DNA of 64,000 nucleotides, taken from Paenibacillus etheri (GTDB lineage: Bacteria > Bacillota > Bacilli > Paenibacillales > Paenibacillaceae). The stretch's first letter is position 1, and every line of letters begins with the position of its first letter. A program made the position numbers and the translations under genes. The notes below the pieces were generated by a model. That model was given only the letters and a program-made list of their open reading frames with translations, was not told the DNA's origin and did no database searches. Positions 34,338 to 43,523 of this stretch are shown piece by piece. The stretch lies in NCBI RefSeq assembly GCF_001012825.1, contig NZ_LCZJ02000023.1:193158-257157 (forward strand), written 5' to 3'.

Positions 34338-34550
34338 CTTAAAATAATATCGTTCATTCCTCATTCGCTTATTAAAATTAATTACCAAATCCAGTATTTC
34401 TAATTCTATGTACAAAAATTTTATATAAATCACATTTCTAGAATAGCATAGAAATATTCAAAATTTAGCGTTTTTCTAGTACCAATCCAAAAAAACTATC
34501 TCTTCTCTCCATATTTTGGATACTTAGACGAAGCGTGGAAACGAACGTGC

Positions 34551-34569
34551 TTGTGTGCCTGGCACACAA
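34551..34569. repeat. Perfect 19-bp palindrome
   Basis: TTGTGTGCCTGGCACACAA, odd-centred on T, 50 nt beyond the end of the ABC operon. It could be a protein-binding site, a hairpin or a small repeat element. Confidence 0.5.
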
Positions 34570-34571
34570 AG

Positions 34572-34614
34572 AGCCGGTATGCCTCTCTTACGAGAAGCCA
34601 CCGACCCTTTTTTT
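34572..34614. terminator. Terminator of the PadR/ABC operon region
   Basis: CGGT-GC-TCTC pairs with GAGA-GC-ACCG around TTAC, followed on the plus strand by a run of seven T. It lies just past the stop of the permease gene at 34619. Confidence 0.5.
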
Positions 34615-34618
34615 ACAT

Positions 34619-35383
34619 TTATTTCATCCTCCGTTTATACACCCGCATAGCTGAAGCCCAGAAGAACCCAAGTATTGCTAAACACCATAAAACCGCTGCA
34701 AGCGTAGTTTTATCCGCCGTTCCTCCAAGTAAAAGAGCACGAATGCTCTCGATAAGTGGTGTCATAGGCTGATACTCCGCAAATACGCGGATAGCCGCGG
34801 GCATGCTATCGGTCGGGGCAAAGGCTGAGCTAACGAATAAAAGTAACATCAGAATGTAAGAAAATACTCCGGCTCCCTCGAAAGATTTGGCAAGCAAGCC
34901 AAAGGTGACGGCAATCCAAGTGAACGCAAGAACGCTAAGTAACAAAATCCCAATGGCTAATACCCAACCGAGCACATCCGCTTTCGGCCGAAATCCCATA
35001 CCGAAGGCAACAAGGAAAATTGCAAGCAATGAAATGACGTTAAAAACTATTGAAGCAACCACATGACCGCCTAGAATGGAGGCTTTTGCAATCGGCATAG
35101 AGTGGAATCGCTCGAATATTCCTTTCGTGAGATCGTTATTGATACGTAGAGAAGAATAGGCCACGCCACTGGCAATGCAAAAAAGCAATATTCCGGGAAC
35201 AATATAATTGATATAGCTTACATCACCTGTGTTCATCGCTCCGCCAAAGATGTAAACGAAGAGTAGCATGATCATGATCGGCATGGCGATGACGGTAATT
35301 ATCGTGTCGATGCTACGTGTGGAGTGACGAATGACGCGCCCGCTCATGACGGCGGTATCGCCTAGAAAATGAATGAATTTCAT
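34619..35383 (-). CDS. ABC-2 type permease, DrrB-like
   Basis: 254 residues with six membrane segments. The ABC-2 elbow region SSLRINNDLTKGIFERFHSM and the MPIAKASILGGHVVAS block are characteristic of daunorubicin-resistance-type (DrrB) exporters. Its ATG overlaps the stop of the ATPase gene by 4 nt. It is the last gene of the PadR - DUF1048 - ATPase - permease operon and forms the membrane part of a drug or lipid exporter. Confidence 0.9.
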   Translation of the reverse strand: MKFIHFLGDTAVMSGRVIRHSTRSIDTIITVIAMPIMIMLLFVYIFGGAMNTGDVSYINYIVPGILLFCIASGVAYSSLRINNDLTKGIFERFHSMPIAKASILGGHVVASIVFNVISLLAIFLVAFGMGFRPKADVLGWVLAIGILLLSVLAFTWIAVTFGLLAKSFEGAGVFSYILMLLLFVSSAFAPTDSMPAAIRVFAEYQPMTPLIESIRALLLGGTADKTTLAAVLWCLAILGFFWASAMRVYKRRMK

Positions 35384-36324
35384 AGGGAGTCCTCCTTTTT
35401 GCTGGTGACGATTGCGAGAAAAACATCCTCAAGCGTAGGAAGTTTTTGGGCAAACTCGGCAATTTCTATGTCAGCTTCCGCTGCTTTCATTAGCAGTCGC
35501 ATCATCTGTCTTGTACTCCCGTCTGTAATGACGGAGAGCGTAAGATTGTTCAAATCTACGGTCGCGTTAATTTCCTTAAACAGGTCTTGTGCTTGATTTA
35601 GCATTGTTTCATTGTCGAATCGAAGTTCGATATGACCCCTAGGCAATCTACTTTTAAGCTCAGCTGGACTGCCGCTTGCCACAATATGACCTTCGTGTAA
35701 GATCGCAATTTGATCGGCTAAATGGTCAGCTTCCTCTAAATACTGCGTGGTTAAAAAAACAGTGACACCCGATCTCGCTAAATCCTTGATCATATCCCAC
35801 ATAGCAAGACGGGCTTGTGGGTCAAGTCCGGTTGTCGGCTCATCGAGAAATATTACCGAAGGCTTACCCAATAAGCTCATGGCCAAATCCAAGCGGCGAC
35901 ACATCCCGCCGGAGTAAGTGGAGATTCGGCGATCGGCGGCATCGAGCAAGTCAAAACGGCGTAACAACTCCTCAGCTTGTTTGTCAGGGTCGGGTAAATG
36001 ACGAAGTTTAGCCATCATTCGCAGATTCTCGCGTCCGGTCAGGATATAGTCTGCGGTTACACTTTGTCCTGTCAGGCTGATTTCCTTACGTACTTGCTCC
36101 GGTTTTTTGGTTACGTCTCCTCCATTAATCTTCGCGCTTCCGTTGTCGGGCTGCAGCAAGGTGGCAAGAATTTTGATCATAGTGGTTTTACCCGCACCGT
36201 TGGATCCGAGAAGAGCAAAGGTTGAACCCTTTTGCACGGTGAAGTCCACCCCTCGCAATACTTCCACGTTCTTATAGGATTTTTTGAGGCCAATTACCTC
36301 AATGGCCCAATTGTTCGATGTCAT
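35380..36324 (-). CDS. ABC transporter ATP-binding protein, DrrA-like
   Basis: 314 residues. Walker A GSNGAGKTT, Q-loop LTGQSV, signature YSGGMCRRLDLA (Cys where Arg/Gln is usual), Walker B VIFLDEPTTGLD and the switch region in which the usual SSH is replaced by TTQYLEEAD, as in DrrA proteins. Residues about 225-314 are the extra C-terminal domain of this group. It starts 12 nt after the DUF1048 gene and overlaps the permease gene. Confidence 0.92.
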   Translation of the reverse strand: MTSNNWAIEVIGLKKSYKNVEVLRGVDFTVQKGSTFALLGSNGAGKTTMIKILATLLQPDNGSAKINGGDVTKKPEQVRKEISLTGQSVTADYILTGRENLRMMAKLRHLPDPDKQAEELLRRFDLLDAADRRISTYSGGMCRRLDLAMSLLGKPSVIFLDEPTTGLDPQARLAMWDMIKDLARSGVTVFLTTQYLEEADHLADQIAILHEGHIVASGSPAELKSRLPRGHIELRFDNETMLNQAQDLFKEINATVDLNNLTLSVITDGSTRQMMRLLMKAAEADIEIAEFAQKLPTLEDVFLAIVTSKKEDSL

Positions 36325-36336
36325 CCTAATTTCCCC

Positions 36337-36690
36337 CTATCTTCCAAGTTTTTTATGAATGGACTCGTTCATTTTGGCTCGCATTTTCCCTGTCCAAGTC
36401 TGTGCAGAAACGTCTTCGAGCAAGCCGTCGCAGAACGCCATAACGTCATTTCCTACGATCTCCAGAACATCTCGGCCTTCAGCAGCTCCCATCTCAAACA
36501 TGTCGAGCATTTCGGGGAACAGGTTGATGACACTAGAATCGTTAGATGAGAAGTTCAGCATGTAACGCGATGCGATATTGTAAACTTCTCGGTAATCGTT
36601 CGGAAGCGCTTTTGAACGTTTTACGCACTCTTTGTAAGCTTTTTTTTGTTCACGTAAATCTTTAAATTTAGCGAGCATGTTCTTATACAC
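36337..36690 (-). CDS. DUF1048 family protein
   Basis: 117 residues, all-helical, no membrane segment. LPNDYREVYNIASRYMLNF and FEMGAAEGRDVLEIVGNDVMAFCD match the DUF1048 pattern. Members are usually encoded next to PadR regulators and drug exporters, as here: the gene overlaps padR by 8 nt and precedes the ATPase. Biochemical role unknown; perhaps a co-regulator or membrane-associated adaptor. Confidence 0.8.
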   Translation of the reverse strand: MYKNMLAKFKDLREQKKAYKECVKRSKALPNDYREVYNIASRYMLNFSSNDSSVINLFPEMLDMFEMGAAEGRDVLEIVGNDVMAFCDGLLEDVSAQTWTGKMRAKMNESIHKKLGR

Positions 36691-37012
36691 GGCTATCCTC
36701 CTTCAGTTGAGTAAGTCTTGACGATACATATCCCCATTTCTCCCAAAACATGGACAGTTCCCGCCATCCCTCTTCATTTAGACTATAAAATTTCCTTGGT
36801 GGTCCTATTTCGGACGGTTTTTTCTCGATATCGACGAGTTTATTTTTTTCTAACCGTATCAAGATGGTATAGACCGTTCCTTCAACAACATCTTCGAAAC
36901 CGAGCGCATTTAGCGTTTTTACGATTTCATACCCATAGGTTTCTTTCCGGCTGATGATTTCAAGTACACAGCCTTCCAAAACTCCTTTCAGCATTTCTGT
37001 TAGGTTATCCAT
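36683..37012 (-). CDS. PadR-family transcriptional regulator
   Basis: 109 residues. Winged helix about 10-85: VLEIISRKETYGYEIVKTL, GTVYTILIRLEKNKLV and the wing GPPRKFYSLNEEG, followed by a short C-terminal helix. PadR proteins repress their own operon and respond to drugs or phenolics. First gene of the operon; GGAGGAT precedes the ATG. The palindrome ACTATATAGT overlaps the -10 of its promoter. Confidence 0.92.
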   Translation of the reverse strand: MDNLTEMLKGVLEGCVLEIISRKETYGYEIVKTLNALGFEDVVEGTVYTILIRLEKNKLVDIEKKPSEIGPPRKFYSLNEEGWRELSMFWEKWGYVSSRLTQLKEDSRV

Positions 37013-37049
37013 TAAAATCCTCCAATGCTACTCTGTATTGCTTAGTACC

Positions 37050-37083
37050 ACTATATAGTATCACCGAGTAGCTAAATTGTAAA
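37050..37083 (-). promoter_or_regulatory. padR operon promoter with overlapping palindrome
   Basis: Minus strand: -35 TTTACA (37083-37078), 17-nt spacer, -10 TACTAT (37060-37055). ACTATATAGT (37050-37059) overlaps the -10 and is a candidate PadR operator. Confidence 0.7.
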
Positions 37084-37225
37084 TAGGAGGAATAGGGACT
37101 TACGAAAATAACGTATCATCAACTGTAGATATCCATTAAGATTTGAACATCTAAAAAATGTTATGTCGAGAAAGACATTGGTAAATGACAAAAAATATAA
37201 TTATAAGGTAGGTTGAGTAACGATC

Positions 37226-37612
37226 ATGAACAACAAATCACTTTACAGATCTATCGTGTTGGCTCTGTGTTTGACCTTTGTCACGTCGTATAGCGGCAGT
37301 ATGATCTCAGCAACGAAGGCCAAATTTGAAGCGATGATATCAGTTGGTATCTTTGATGGTGTATCCGATACTAGACAGCTTCGAGCTGTCCAAGGACGGG
37401 AAGACGGTCAATATCAAGTTTTACAATTCGATGATCCGTCCAAAATGCCAAAAATCGAGGGAAGCGGCCTGACAACGCTATACAGAAACTCAGTGAAAAA
37501 CGATGAGAAGAATCCGATCCTCGATACGGCAACAGAGTCACTAGTCACCAAACCTAAGCCTACTACATCATTGACATCGGAGCCTGCGAAGAATCCGAAC
37601 CCGAACGATTGA
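37226..37612 (+). CDS. Small secreted protein
   Basis: 128 residues. Signal peptide about 1-30 (SIVLALCLTFVTSYSGSM). After it, AKFEAMISVGIFDGVSD resembles the end of an SLH-like helix pair, but no full SLH repeat is present. The C-terminal 40 residues are rich in Lys, Pro, Thr and Asn (a wall- or linker-like tail) with no LPXTG. Only a weak ribosome site (AGGTTGAG) precedes the ATG. Function not recognised. Confidence 0.55.
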   Translation: MNNKSLYRSIVLALCLTFVTSYSGSMISATKAKFEAMISVGIFDGVSDTRQLRAVQGREDGQYQVLQFDDPSKMPKIEGSGLTTLYRNSVKNDEKNPILDTATESLVTKPKPTTSLTSEPAKNPNPND

Positions 37613-37757
37613 AGTAGGATTAAATCATGAGGTAATCAGGTGCTACTGTGAAAGAGGAAAAGCAAAAATTCTAATTTTTTATGGTCAGAGAACTAAGAAT
37701 GCTTGCTTGCAGGCAAACAAATGATCATTATCTTCTAAGTCCACCGTTTAGAAAAAA

Positions 37758-37800
37758 CAAAAAGTTAGGGAAGCAGAAATGACTGCTCCCCTAACTTTTT
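37758..37800. terminator. Bidirectional terminator
   Basis: AAAAAGTTAGGG pairs with CCCTAACTTTTT, with inner AGCAG / CTGCT. It lies 145 nt after the small secreted gene. Confidence 0.8.
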
Positions 37801-37891
37801 AACTTATATTTAATACGTCTCAAAACGATTATTCCAACAGATATATTATAAAAATATTAGTTATTTCATCAATGAAAGAGATAGATAAATA

Positions 37892-37930
37892 GGCCGCAAG
37901 TATGTGCAACATATGCTTGTGGCCTTTTTT
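37892..37930 (+). terminator. Second terminator in the 37.6-38.1 kb gap
   Basis: GGCCGCAAG pairs with CTTGTGGCC, followed by TTTTTT. No gene lies between it and the terminator at 37758, so any RNA it ends is short and untranslated. The rest of the 470-nt gap shows nothing more. Confidence 0.65.
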
Positions 37931-38083
37931 GCATGCCACTAAGGGGGAACTCTAAGGTTAGGGTATCAACAGACTCAAGCCGGGGATTTCCATCCGTTTA
38001 GCCGATGCAGGTTTAAGGTACCCCAGAAGAAGAAATGACGTCAAGCAAAGCGTACAACCTGCATACTTCCAATACTTCGTTCT

Positions 38084-40201
38084 TTAATGTGAACCGATTG
38101 TCCAACCTGTCGTATTCGCCAAGACGTGATAAGCACAAGCTTCGTTACTGCGGTTAACGTCCACATCCAGCATCCCGCTACCGAGACGAAGACTTCGAAC
38201 AGAGAGCAAATCCATTCCTGCCGGCAACACGGGATGAAGCGATACTTGCCGTATCGTATAATCAAGCCGCATGCCGAGCATCACTTCAATAAACACGAAC
38301 GGTGTAGCGGCCGCCCACGCCTGAGGAGAGCATGCGACCGGGTAACGAAACGGCTCACCTTTATCCGTGGTATAACCGCAGAACAGTTCTGGCAGACGAT
38401 GATTTTCAAAGCTAGCACCGGCGGCAAGCAAGCCTTCCATAACGGTTAACGCTTCCTTGTGGAAGCCTTCGTGATTCAGTCCCATAAGACACAGCGAGTT
38501 ATCGTGCGGCCAAACACTTCCGTTATGATAGCTGATCGGATTGTAGCCTTTTTCTCCCTCTGCCATCGTTCGAATCCCGTAACCGCTGAACAATCCCTTG
38601 GATACTAACTTGTCGGCGACTGCTTCAGCCCTATGTGGTTTCAACATACCTGACATGAGGAGGTGTCCGGGATTCGAAGTAACAGTTTCAACTTGTCTTC
38701 TGTCGCCATCGAGCGCCATCGCATAAAACCGGTCGCTTTCCACCCAAAATTCCTTCTCAAACATCTTCGCTAGTTCTTCGGCTTCAGCGATAAGCTTACT
38801 GGACCAAGCGATCATTTTGTAATCATTCGAATAGGGCTTCATCGTGCGGAGGAGCTCCGCAATCGTTGTCTTGGCTTGATAGACATAGCCTTGCACTTCG
38901 GCGAGGGCGATTGGAGCTTTCGCATATTCTCCGTTACGATGTACAACTGAATTGGATGAGTCCTTCCACCCTTGATTCGTAATACCTTTGGCGGATTCGG
39001 TGTTATATGTCACAAAGCTGCTTTCATCCAAATTGCCGCAAGCATCGATCCATTCCAGCGCCCGCTTGATGTTGGGTATCATCTTTTCAAACAATAGCGT
39101 ATCATCGGTCCATTTGACATATTCACCAATCAGGATCAGAAATAGCGGCGTTGCGTCAACCGTACCATAATAGGGTTTAAACGGCACCTGGTTCGTATTC
39201 GCTAGCTCGCCATCGCGCAGCTCGTGCATGATTTTCCCCGGTTGCTCGTCGCGCCAGCTATCCGACTTTTCCCCTTGATATCGGGCCATCGTCATAATCG
39301 TGCCCTTGGCGATTTCGGGATGAACGGGCAGCAACTGCAACGCCGTGATCAGGCTGTCGCGTCCGAACGGTACAGCATACCACGGCAAGCCCGCCACGGG
39401 AAACAAGCCGAAACCGAGATCCGTGAGCAGTGCCCTAATATCTGACAACCCCTGCCGATAGAGGTGATCGAAAAACGGATGATTGCTGCTCACCCATGTC
39501 GAAGTTTTCTCCCAATTTGTATACGAGCGCTGTAGCTCTTGAATGGCGGTAGCATGCGAATGGCGCTCGGGGTAGACTTCGTCGATGACTGGGACAAAGA
39601 ACAGATTGATCGACGTCGATTGCCCCGCTTCCAAATCTATTTGATAGGTAATCACCGCCCCTTCATTAGATGTGACAACATGGGCAGGCGCCTCCATCCA
39701 CTCAACGAGCAGCGACCGCTTCACATCGTCCACCCCGCCATAATCGATCGAAACCCCCGACGCTAGCTGCCGCCCCCCTGTCTTCTGTCCGACTTGGCCG
39801 TCTTGAAATCCGCGAACAACAAACATATCTTGGAAATCGGCATTGATCTCCAGATCGATGCTGACACGTTGGCTATGCGGATTGAAGTTGGTCACTCTAA
39901 TCGTTTCATAGAGAATGCCCTTATAGATAAATCGCGTTCGCACGATCTCTACGGATTCCCGCCATAGCTTTTCTCCATCTTTGATCTCGGGGTTCGTAAG
40001 CACGATATTCGAGACATAGTTCCGGTCAACCTTGGAAGTAAGCACAATCGGTTTTGCCCCGTTGACGGTCAACGCCAAACGGCTGAGAAACCGCGTATCT
40101 TTCGTATATAAACCGAAGCCTTCCTTGGAATCGGTCAATATATCGCCGGATAAATCCGTTATGAGAAACAAATCGTTTTCTTTGATTACGCTGTATGCCA
40201 C
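38084..40201 (-). CDS. Glycogen-debranching-type amylo-alpha-1,6-glucosidase
   Basis: 705 residues. N-terminal beta-sandwich of the bacterial glycogen-debranching type (about 5-210; ENDLFLITDLSGDIL, GLYTKDTRFLSRL) and a C-terminal (alpha/alpha)6 barrel about 245-690 with PWYAVPFGRDSLITALQ, KIMHELRDGE, YYGTVDATPLFL and YHNGSVWPHDNSL blocks. Start is GTG 40201 with GAGGTG 6 nt upstream. It is the last gene of the importer operon 43391-38084, so it probably hydrolyses the imported oligosaccharide inside the cell (no signal peptide). The family includes enzymes acting on alpha-glucans and on sucrose- or rhamnose-linked sugars, so the linkage is not certain. Confidence 0.82.
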   Translation of the reverse strand: MAYSVIKENDLFLITDLSGDILTDSKEGFGLYTKDTRFLSRLALTVNGAKPIVLTSKVDRNYVSNIVLTNPEIKDGEKLWRESVEIVRTRFIYKGILYETIRVTNFNPHSQRVSIDLEINADFQDMFVVRGFQDGQVGQKTGGRQLASGVSIDYGGVDDVKRSLLVEWMEAPAHVVTSNEGAVITYQIDLEAGQSTSINLFFVPVIDEVYPERHSHATAIQELQRSYTNWEKTSTWVSSNHPFFDHLYRQGLSDIRALLTDLGFGLFPVAGLPWYAVPFGRDSLITALQLLPVHPEIAKGTIMTMARYQGEKSDSWRDEQPGKIMHELRDGELANTNQVPFKPYYGTVDATPLFLILIGEYVKWTDDTLLFEKMIPNIKRALEWIDACGNLDESSFVTYNTESAKGITNQGWKDSSNSVVHRNGEYAKAPIALAEVQGYVYQAKTTIAELLRTMKPYSNDYKMIAWSSKLIAEAEELAKMFEKEFWVESDRFYAMALDGDRRQVETVTSNPGHLLMSGMLKPHRAEAVADKLVSKGLFSGYGIRTMAEGEKGYNPISYHNGSVWPHDNSLCLMGLNHEGFHKEALTVMEGLLAAGASFENHRLPELFCGYTTDKGEPFRYPVACSPQAWAAATPFVFIEVMLGMRLDYTIRQVSLHPVLPAGMDLLSVRSLRLGSGMLDVDVNRSNEACAYHVLANTTGWTIGSH

Positions 40202-40227
40202 AGCTACACCTCGTTCATTTTCATTAA

Positions 40228-41079
40228 CTATCCCTTAACCCCCGAAGAAGCCACGCTTTGCTGTACTTGCTCCTGAACAAGCACGTAAATCATAATCCCC
40301 GGGAGAATCACCATCATTAGCGCAGCGAACATTCTTGTATAATTGTAGGAGAACGCTTCGTTAAAAAATTCCAGCGCCACCGGCAACGTTCTGTTCTTCT
40401 CGCTGGTCGTCAATATCAGCGCGTAGAAGTATTCATTCCAATTGTTCAAGAACATTAAAATGCCGGCTGTTGATATGCCCGATTTTGCCAACGGCATGTT
40501 TACGTTCCAGAAGATTCGCCAGAAGCCCGCGCCGTCGATTAAAGCTGATTCGTCAAGATCTTTAGGAATTGCGATAAACGATAACCGCAGGATGAACAAT
40601 GCCAAAGCCATTCCGAAAGATGCATACACGAGGATCAATGCGGCCTTCGTATCATAGAGATCGAGGTTCATGATAATCGTGAAGATAGGCTGTGCTCGGG
40701 CGTATCCCGGGATTAGCAACGTAATGGTGCAAAGGATAAACAGGAACGATTTGCCGCGAAAATTGAATTTCCCGAAAATATAACCGGCCATCGTGTAAAT
40801 AAACAATGCAATCAAAGTCGAGGCTATCGCTATGAACATGGAATTCATAAAGTACCCCAAAAAATTGTATTGTGTGAACACATCCATGTACGCTTGAAAG
40901 TCGATTTTTTTCGGCAACGAAAAAGGATCATTTAATATTTCTTTATTTGATTTGAAGGAAGACAACAGAATCCATAAAATCGGGAAAATCGACACCAAGA
41001 CCGTAAACGTCATGACGCTGTAAGAGACAATGAGTTCAGGCCATTTTCGGATGTTTATTATCACTTTTACACCCCTCAA
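40228..41079 (-). CDS. Carbohydrate ABC transporter permease, MalG-like
   Basis: 283 residues, six membrane segments starting near residue 18. EAA loop: ESALIDGAGFWRIFWNVNMPLAKSG. C-terminus QQSVASSGVKG is typical. Its start overlaps the stop of the partner permease gene by 4 nt (ATGA), and the hydrolase gene follows after 26 nt. Confidence 0.92.
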   Translation of the reverse strand: MRGVKVIINIRKWPELIVSYSVMTFTVLVSIFPILWILLSSFKSNKEILNDPFSLPKKIDFQAYMDVFTQYNFLGYFMNSMFIAIASTLIALFIYTMAGYIFGKFNFRGKSFLFILCTITLLIPGYARAQPIFTIIMNLDLYDTKAALILVYASFGMALALFILRLSFIAIPKDLDESALIDGAGFWRIFWNVNMPLAKSGISTAGILMFLNNWNEYFYALILTTSEKNRTLPVALEFFNEAFSYNYTRMFAALMMVILPGIMIYVLVQEQVQQSVASSGVKG

Positions 41080-41951
41080 TAAGTACTCTCATTCATCTTA
41101 AACACCCTATTGATCAGCAGAAGGACCAGGATGCCAAGCAGAATCATGATCGTCGCTGCCGCGTTGGCGTAACCATAGTTGTAATTAACGATGCCGTCAT
41201 AGAGCATCAGTGTTATGTTATAGGTATCGTTGCCCGGCCCTCCTCGGGAGGTAAGTGCCACTTCCTCGAAGCCGGCGATTCGTGCAGTGACTGACAATAT
41301 GATGCCTGTTCCGATCGCTTTTTTGACAAGCGGCAGGTTTATGTGTCGGATCATCCCCCATTCGCTCGCTCCGTCCAACAGCGCAGCTTCATGAACTTCC
41401 TTGGGAATGGCCATCAAATCGTTATAGACGATCAAAGTAACGTACACGGCATAAAATAACCAAGTGAGCGTAATTGCGAAAAAAGAGGCAGGTGAATCGA
41501 AAAACCAATTGACATGAAAATCCGAAAATCCGATGCTTCTGATCATATGGTTCAAAATGCCGATTTCATCGTTGAAGAACAGTTTGTAAATGATCGCCCA
41601 AGCAGCCGCGGAGATAACCATCGGCACCATAAACACGCCACGAACGAATCTCCATCCGATATGTTTCTTGTACAATACGAACGCAACCAGTGTGCCGAAT
41701 CCGACATGAAGCGTAGCCGCAATAAGCGACCATAGCAGAATATTACGCAAGGCAATGAAAAAGGTGTTGTCATACGTAATGAGATGGATATAATTATTTA
41801 CACCGTTAAATTCAGGGGCGCGTAGACCGTCCCATTCCATAAATCCCGTCACGAGCACCGTTCCGATCGGGACGATGTAAAACAAAGCCAGCACGAGAAC
41901 CGTTGGCGCCAAGAACGCCGCAATCCATACATTCAACCACTTGATTTTCAT
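41076..41951 (-). CDS. Carbohydrate ABC transporter permease, MalF-like
   Basis: 291 residues, six membrane segments, the first near 9-31. EAA loop: EAALLDGASEWGMIRHINLPLVKKA. GAGGTGG precedes the ATG. With the MalG-like protein and the lipoprotein at 42015-43391 it makes an oligosaccharide importer; the ATPase is not encoded here. Confidence 0.92.
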   Translation of the reverse strand: MKIKWLNVWIAAFLAPTVLVLALFYIVPIGTVLVTGFMEWDGLRAPEFNGVNNYIHLITYDNTFFIALRNILLWSLIAATLHVGFGTLVAFVLYKKHIGWRFVRGVFMVPMVISAAAWAIIYKLFFNDEIGILNHMIRSIGFSDFHVNWFFDSPASFFAITLTWLFYAVYVTLIVYNDLMAIPKEVHEAALLDGASEWGMIRHINLPLVKKAIGTGIILSVTARIAGFEEVALTSRGGPGNDTYNITLMLYDGIVNYNYGYANAAATIMILLGILVLLLINRVFKMNESTY

Positions 41952-42014
41952 TTTTCCACCTCTTTTTCTGCAATGAGCCCTCTCGCTGCGAGTAGAGGGC
42001 TCATCCGTTGCGGC

Positions 42015-43391
42015 TTATTTTTTGAATTGCTGCGCTTTCTTCGTTAAATGCTCGGCGAATTGCTCCGGCGTCATTTTGTCTTGTGCCAGCAGCGGTAGAT
42101 AACCGCTAAACTCTTTGGACGAAATCTGATCCGGCCACACATCCGCCATGGATTGTGCGATCATCTTCAAATCGCTAGTCACGGACCGATTCATCTCGGC
42201 CAAAATCGGATTCAGCTTAGAGGTGAACTCGGCGGAAGTCTGAATATTAGGAGCTTGCCCGCCTTCGGCAACCATATATGCTTCGATTTCCTCGGGAGAA
42301 CGGATAAATTCGATGAACGCAAGTGCCGCTTCCGTTTCCTCCTGCTTCAGCCCCTTCGGAATCCACCAAGAATACTCGGCTGTCGTAGCCAGTCCAATGC
42401 CGCCGGGATACAGAGAAACGCCGACCTTCTTGTCAAAGCCTTCCGGCGCTTTCGTCGCATCCGAGAAGTCGCCGACCATCCAAGTCCCGTTCGCGATAAT
42501 CGCAGTTTTTTCGTTCAGGAAGTTGTTGGCGGAATCCGCGTAAGCGGCGCCTAGTACATTGTCCGTCGTGTATTCCTTGAGCCATTTTTGTACTTCACCA
42601 AATGCTTTGACCCACATCTGGCTCGTATAATCGAATTCCTTGTCTGCACGGTTGCTCTTCAGCACTTCTTCAGCTCCTGGCTCGTTGGCCATGAAAGCGG
42701 ATGCAAGAAGCATCGTGGTCCAAGCGTTTTCCCCTGTCATCAGGGAAAGCGGTGTAATGCCCTTATCCTTAAGTGCTTGAAGCGCCTGATCGAATTCTTC
42801 GAAATTCATCTGCGCGATTGGTTTCGTAATTCCCGCGTCTGCAAACATTTCTTTATTGTAGAACAAGCCGATCGGACGAACCACGGAAGTCGGCATGGTG
42901 TAAATCTTACCATTTCTTGTATTGAATGCGACGGAATCCTCGATCAGAGACGCTTTCAATTCCGGCTTCGAATCTAAAAATGGCTTCAGGTCATAAATCT
43001 CGTCTTTTTCAATCAGAGTCTCGACAAGCTCATTTGCTCCTTTTTCGATGAGTGCGGGCAGCTCTTTTTGCTGCCAAAGAAGCTTGATTTTGTCATTATA
43101 GTCATCGTTCGGTACTTCTTCGATTTGAATTTCATATTTGTCGGCATACTTTGTGTTGAAGCGCTCTACTTGCGGCAGGAAAAATTTTGCCCCTACGTTC
43201 TGACCTGACTTATAATGAGGGATTTTAAGTACAACTTTTTCTTGTACGGCGGTTTCCGCCGGTTTGTCGGTGCTTTTTCCCGACGAGCTTGGCGTACCCG
43301 ATGCGTTCCCTCCCTCGTTGTTGGACCCGCATCCTGTTAAACCCAGTGCCATGGTCAAACACAGCATCGATACGATTTTGAATCTCTTCAT
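42015..43391 (-). CDS. Extracellular sugar-binding lipoprotein (family 1 solute-binding)
   Basis: 458 residues. Signal sequence with lipobox LTGC, lipid-modified Cys21, then a Gly/Ser/Thr-rich tether and a periplasmic-binding fold (NTRNGKIYTMPTSVVRPIGLFYNK, GTWMVGDFSDATKA). GGGGAGAA precedes the ATG. It lies 120 nt downstream of the second lacI gene on the same strand, with a palindromic operator in the gap (43472-43493). First gene of the importer operon. Confidence 0.92.
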   Translation of the reverse strand: MKRFKIVSMLCLTMALGLTGCGSNNEGGNASGTPSSSGKSTDKPAETAVQEKVVLKIPHYKSGQNVGAKFFLPQVERFNTKYADKYEIQIEEVPNDDYNDKIKLLWQQKELPALIEKGANELVETLIEKDEIYDLKPFLDSKPELKASLIEDSVAFNTRNGKIYTMPTSVVRPIGLFYNKEMFADAGITKPIAQMNFEEFDQALQALKDKGITPLSLMTGENAWTTMLLASAFMANEPGAEEVLKSNRADKEFDYTSQMWVKAFGEVQKWLKEYTTDNVLGAAYADSANNFLNEKTAIIANGTWMVGDFSDATKAPEGFDKKVGVSLYPGGIGLATTAEYSWWIPKGLKQEETEAALAFIEFIRSPEEIEAYMVAEGGQAPNIQTSAEFTSKLNPILAEMNRSVTSDLKMIAQSMADVWPDQISSKEFSGYLPLLAQDKMTPEQFAEHLTKKAQQFKK

Positions 43392-43471
43392 AAGCCCATT
43401 TCTCCCCTTTTAGTCAGTAGTTTTTATTTAAAGATTTCCGAAGGAAATCCTTAAAACGGTGTCTGACGGAG

Positions 43472-43493
43472 TTTTCCGAAACGTTTCGGAAAA
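43472..43493. promoter_or_regulatory. Perfect 22-bp palindrome upstream of the importer operon
   Basis: Centre GAAACGTTTC, flanked by symmetric TTTTCC / GGAAAA. It resembles the palindrome CCAAAACGTTTTGG in front of the lacI gene at 43511-44536. Likely operator of that LacI protein, about 80 nt before the lipoprotein ATG. Confidence 0.65.
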
Positions 43494-43498
43494 AGGCT

Positions 43499-43523
43499 GC
43501 AAAAAGGTCGTTAGCCTTTTTGC
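43499..43523 (-). terminator. Hairpin overlapping the lacI stop codon
   Basis: GCAAAAAGG pairs with CCTTTTTGC around a 7-nt loop that contains the TAA. It may end or attenuate the lacI message before the importer operon. Confidence 0.45.

Noticed and set aside
37226-37612. SLH protein call for the small secreted protein
   Set aside because: Only one short stretch (AKFEAMISVGIFDG) resembles an SLH segment; no full repeat with a TRAE-like motif is present.
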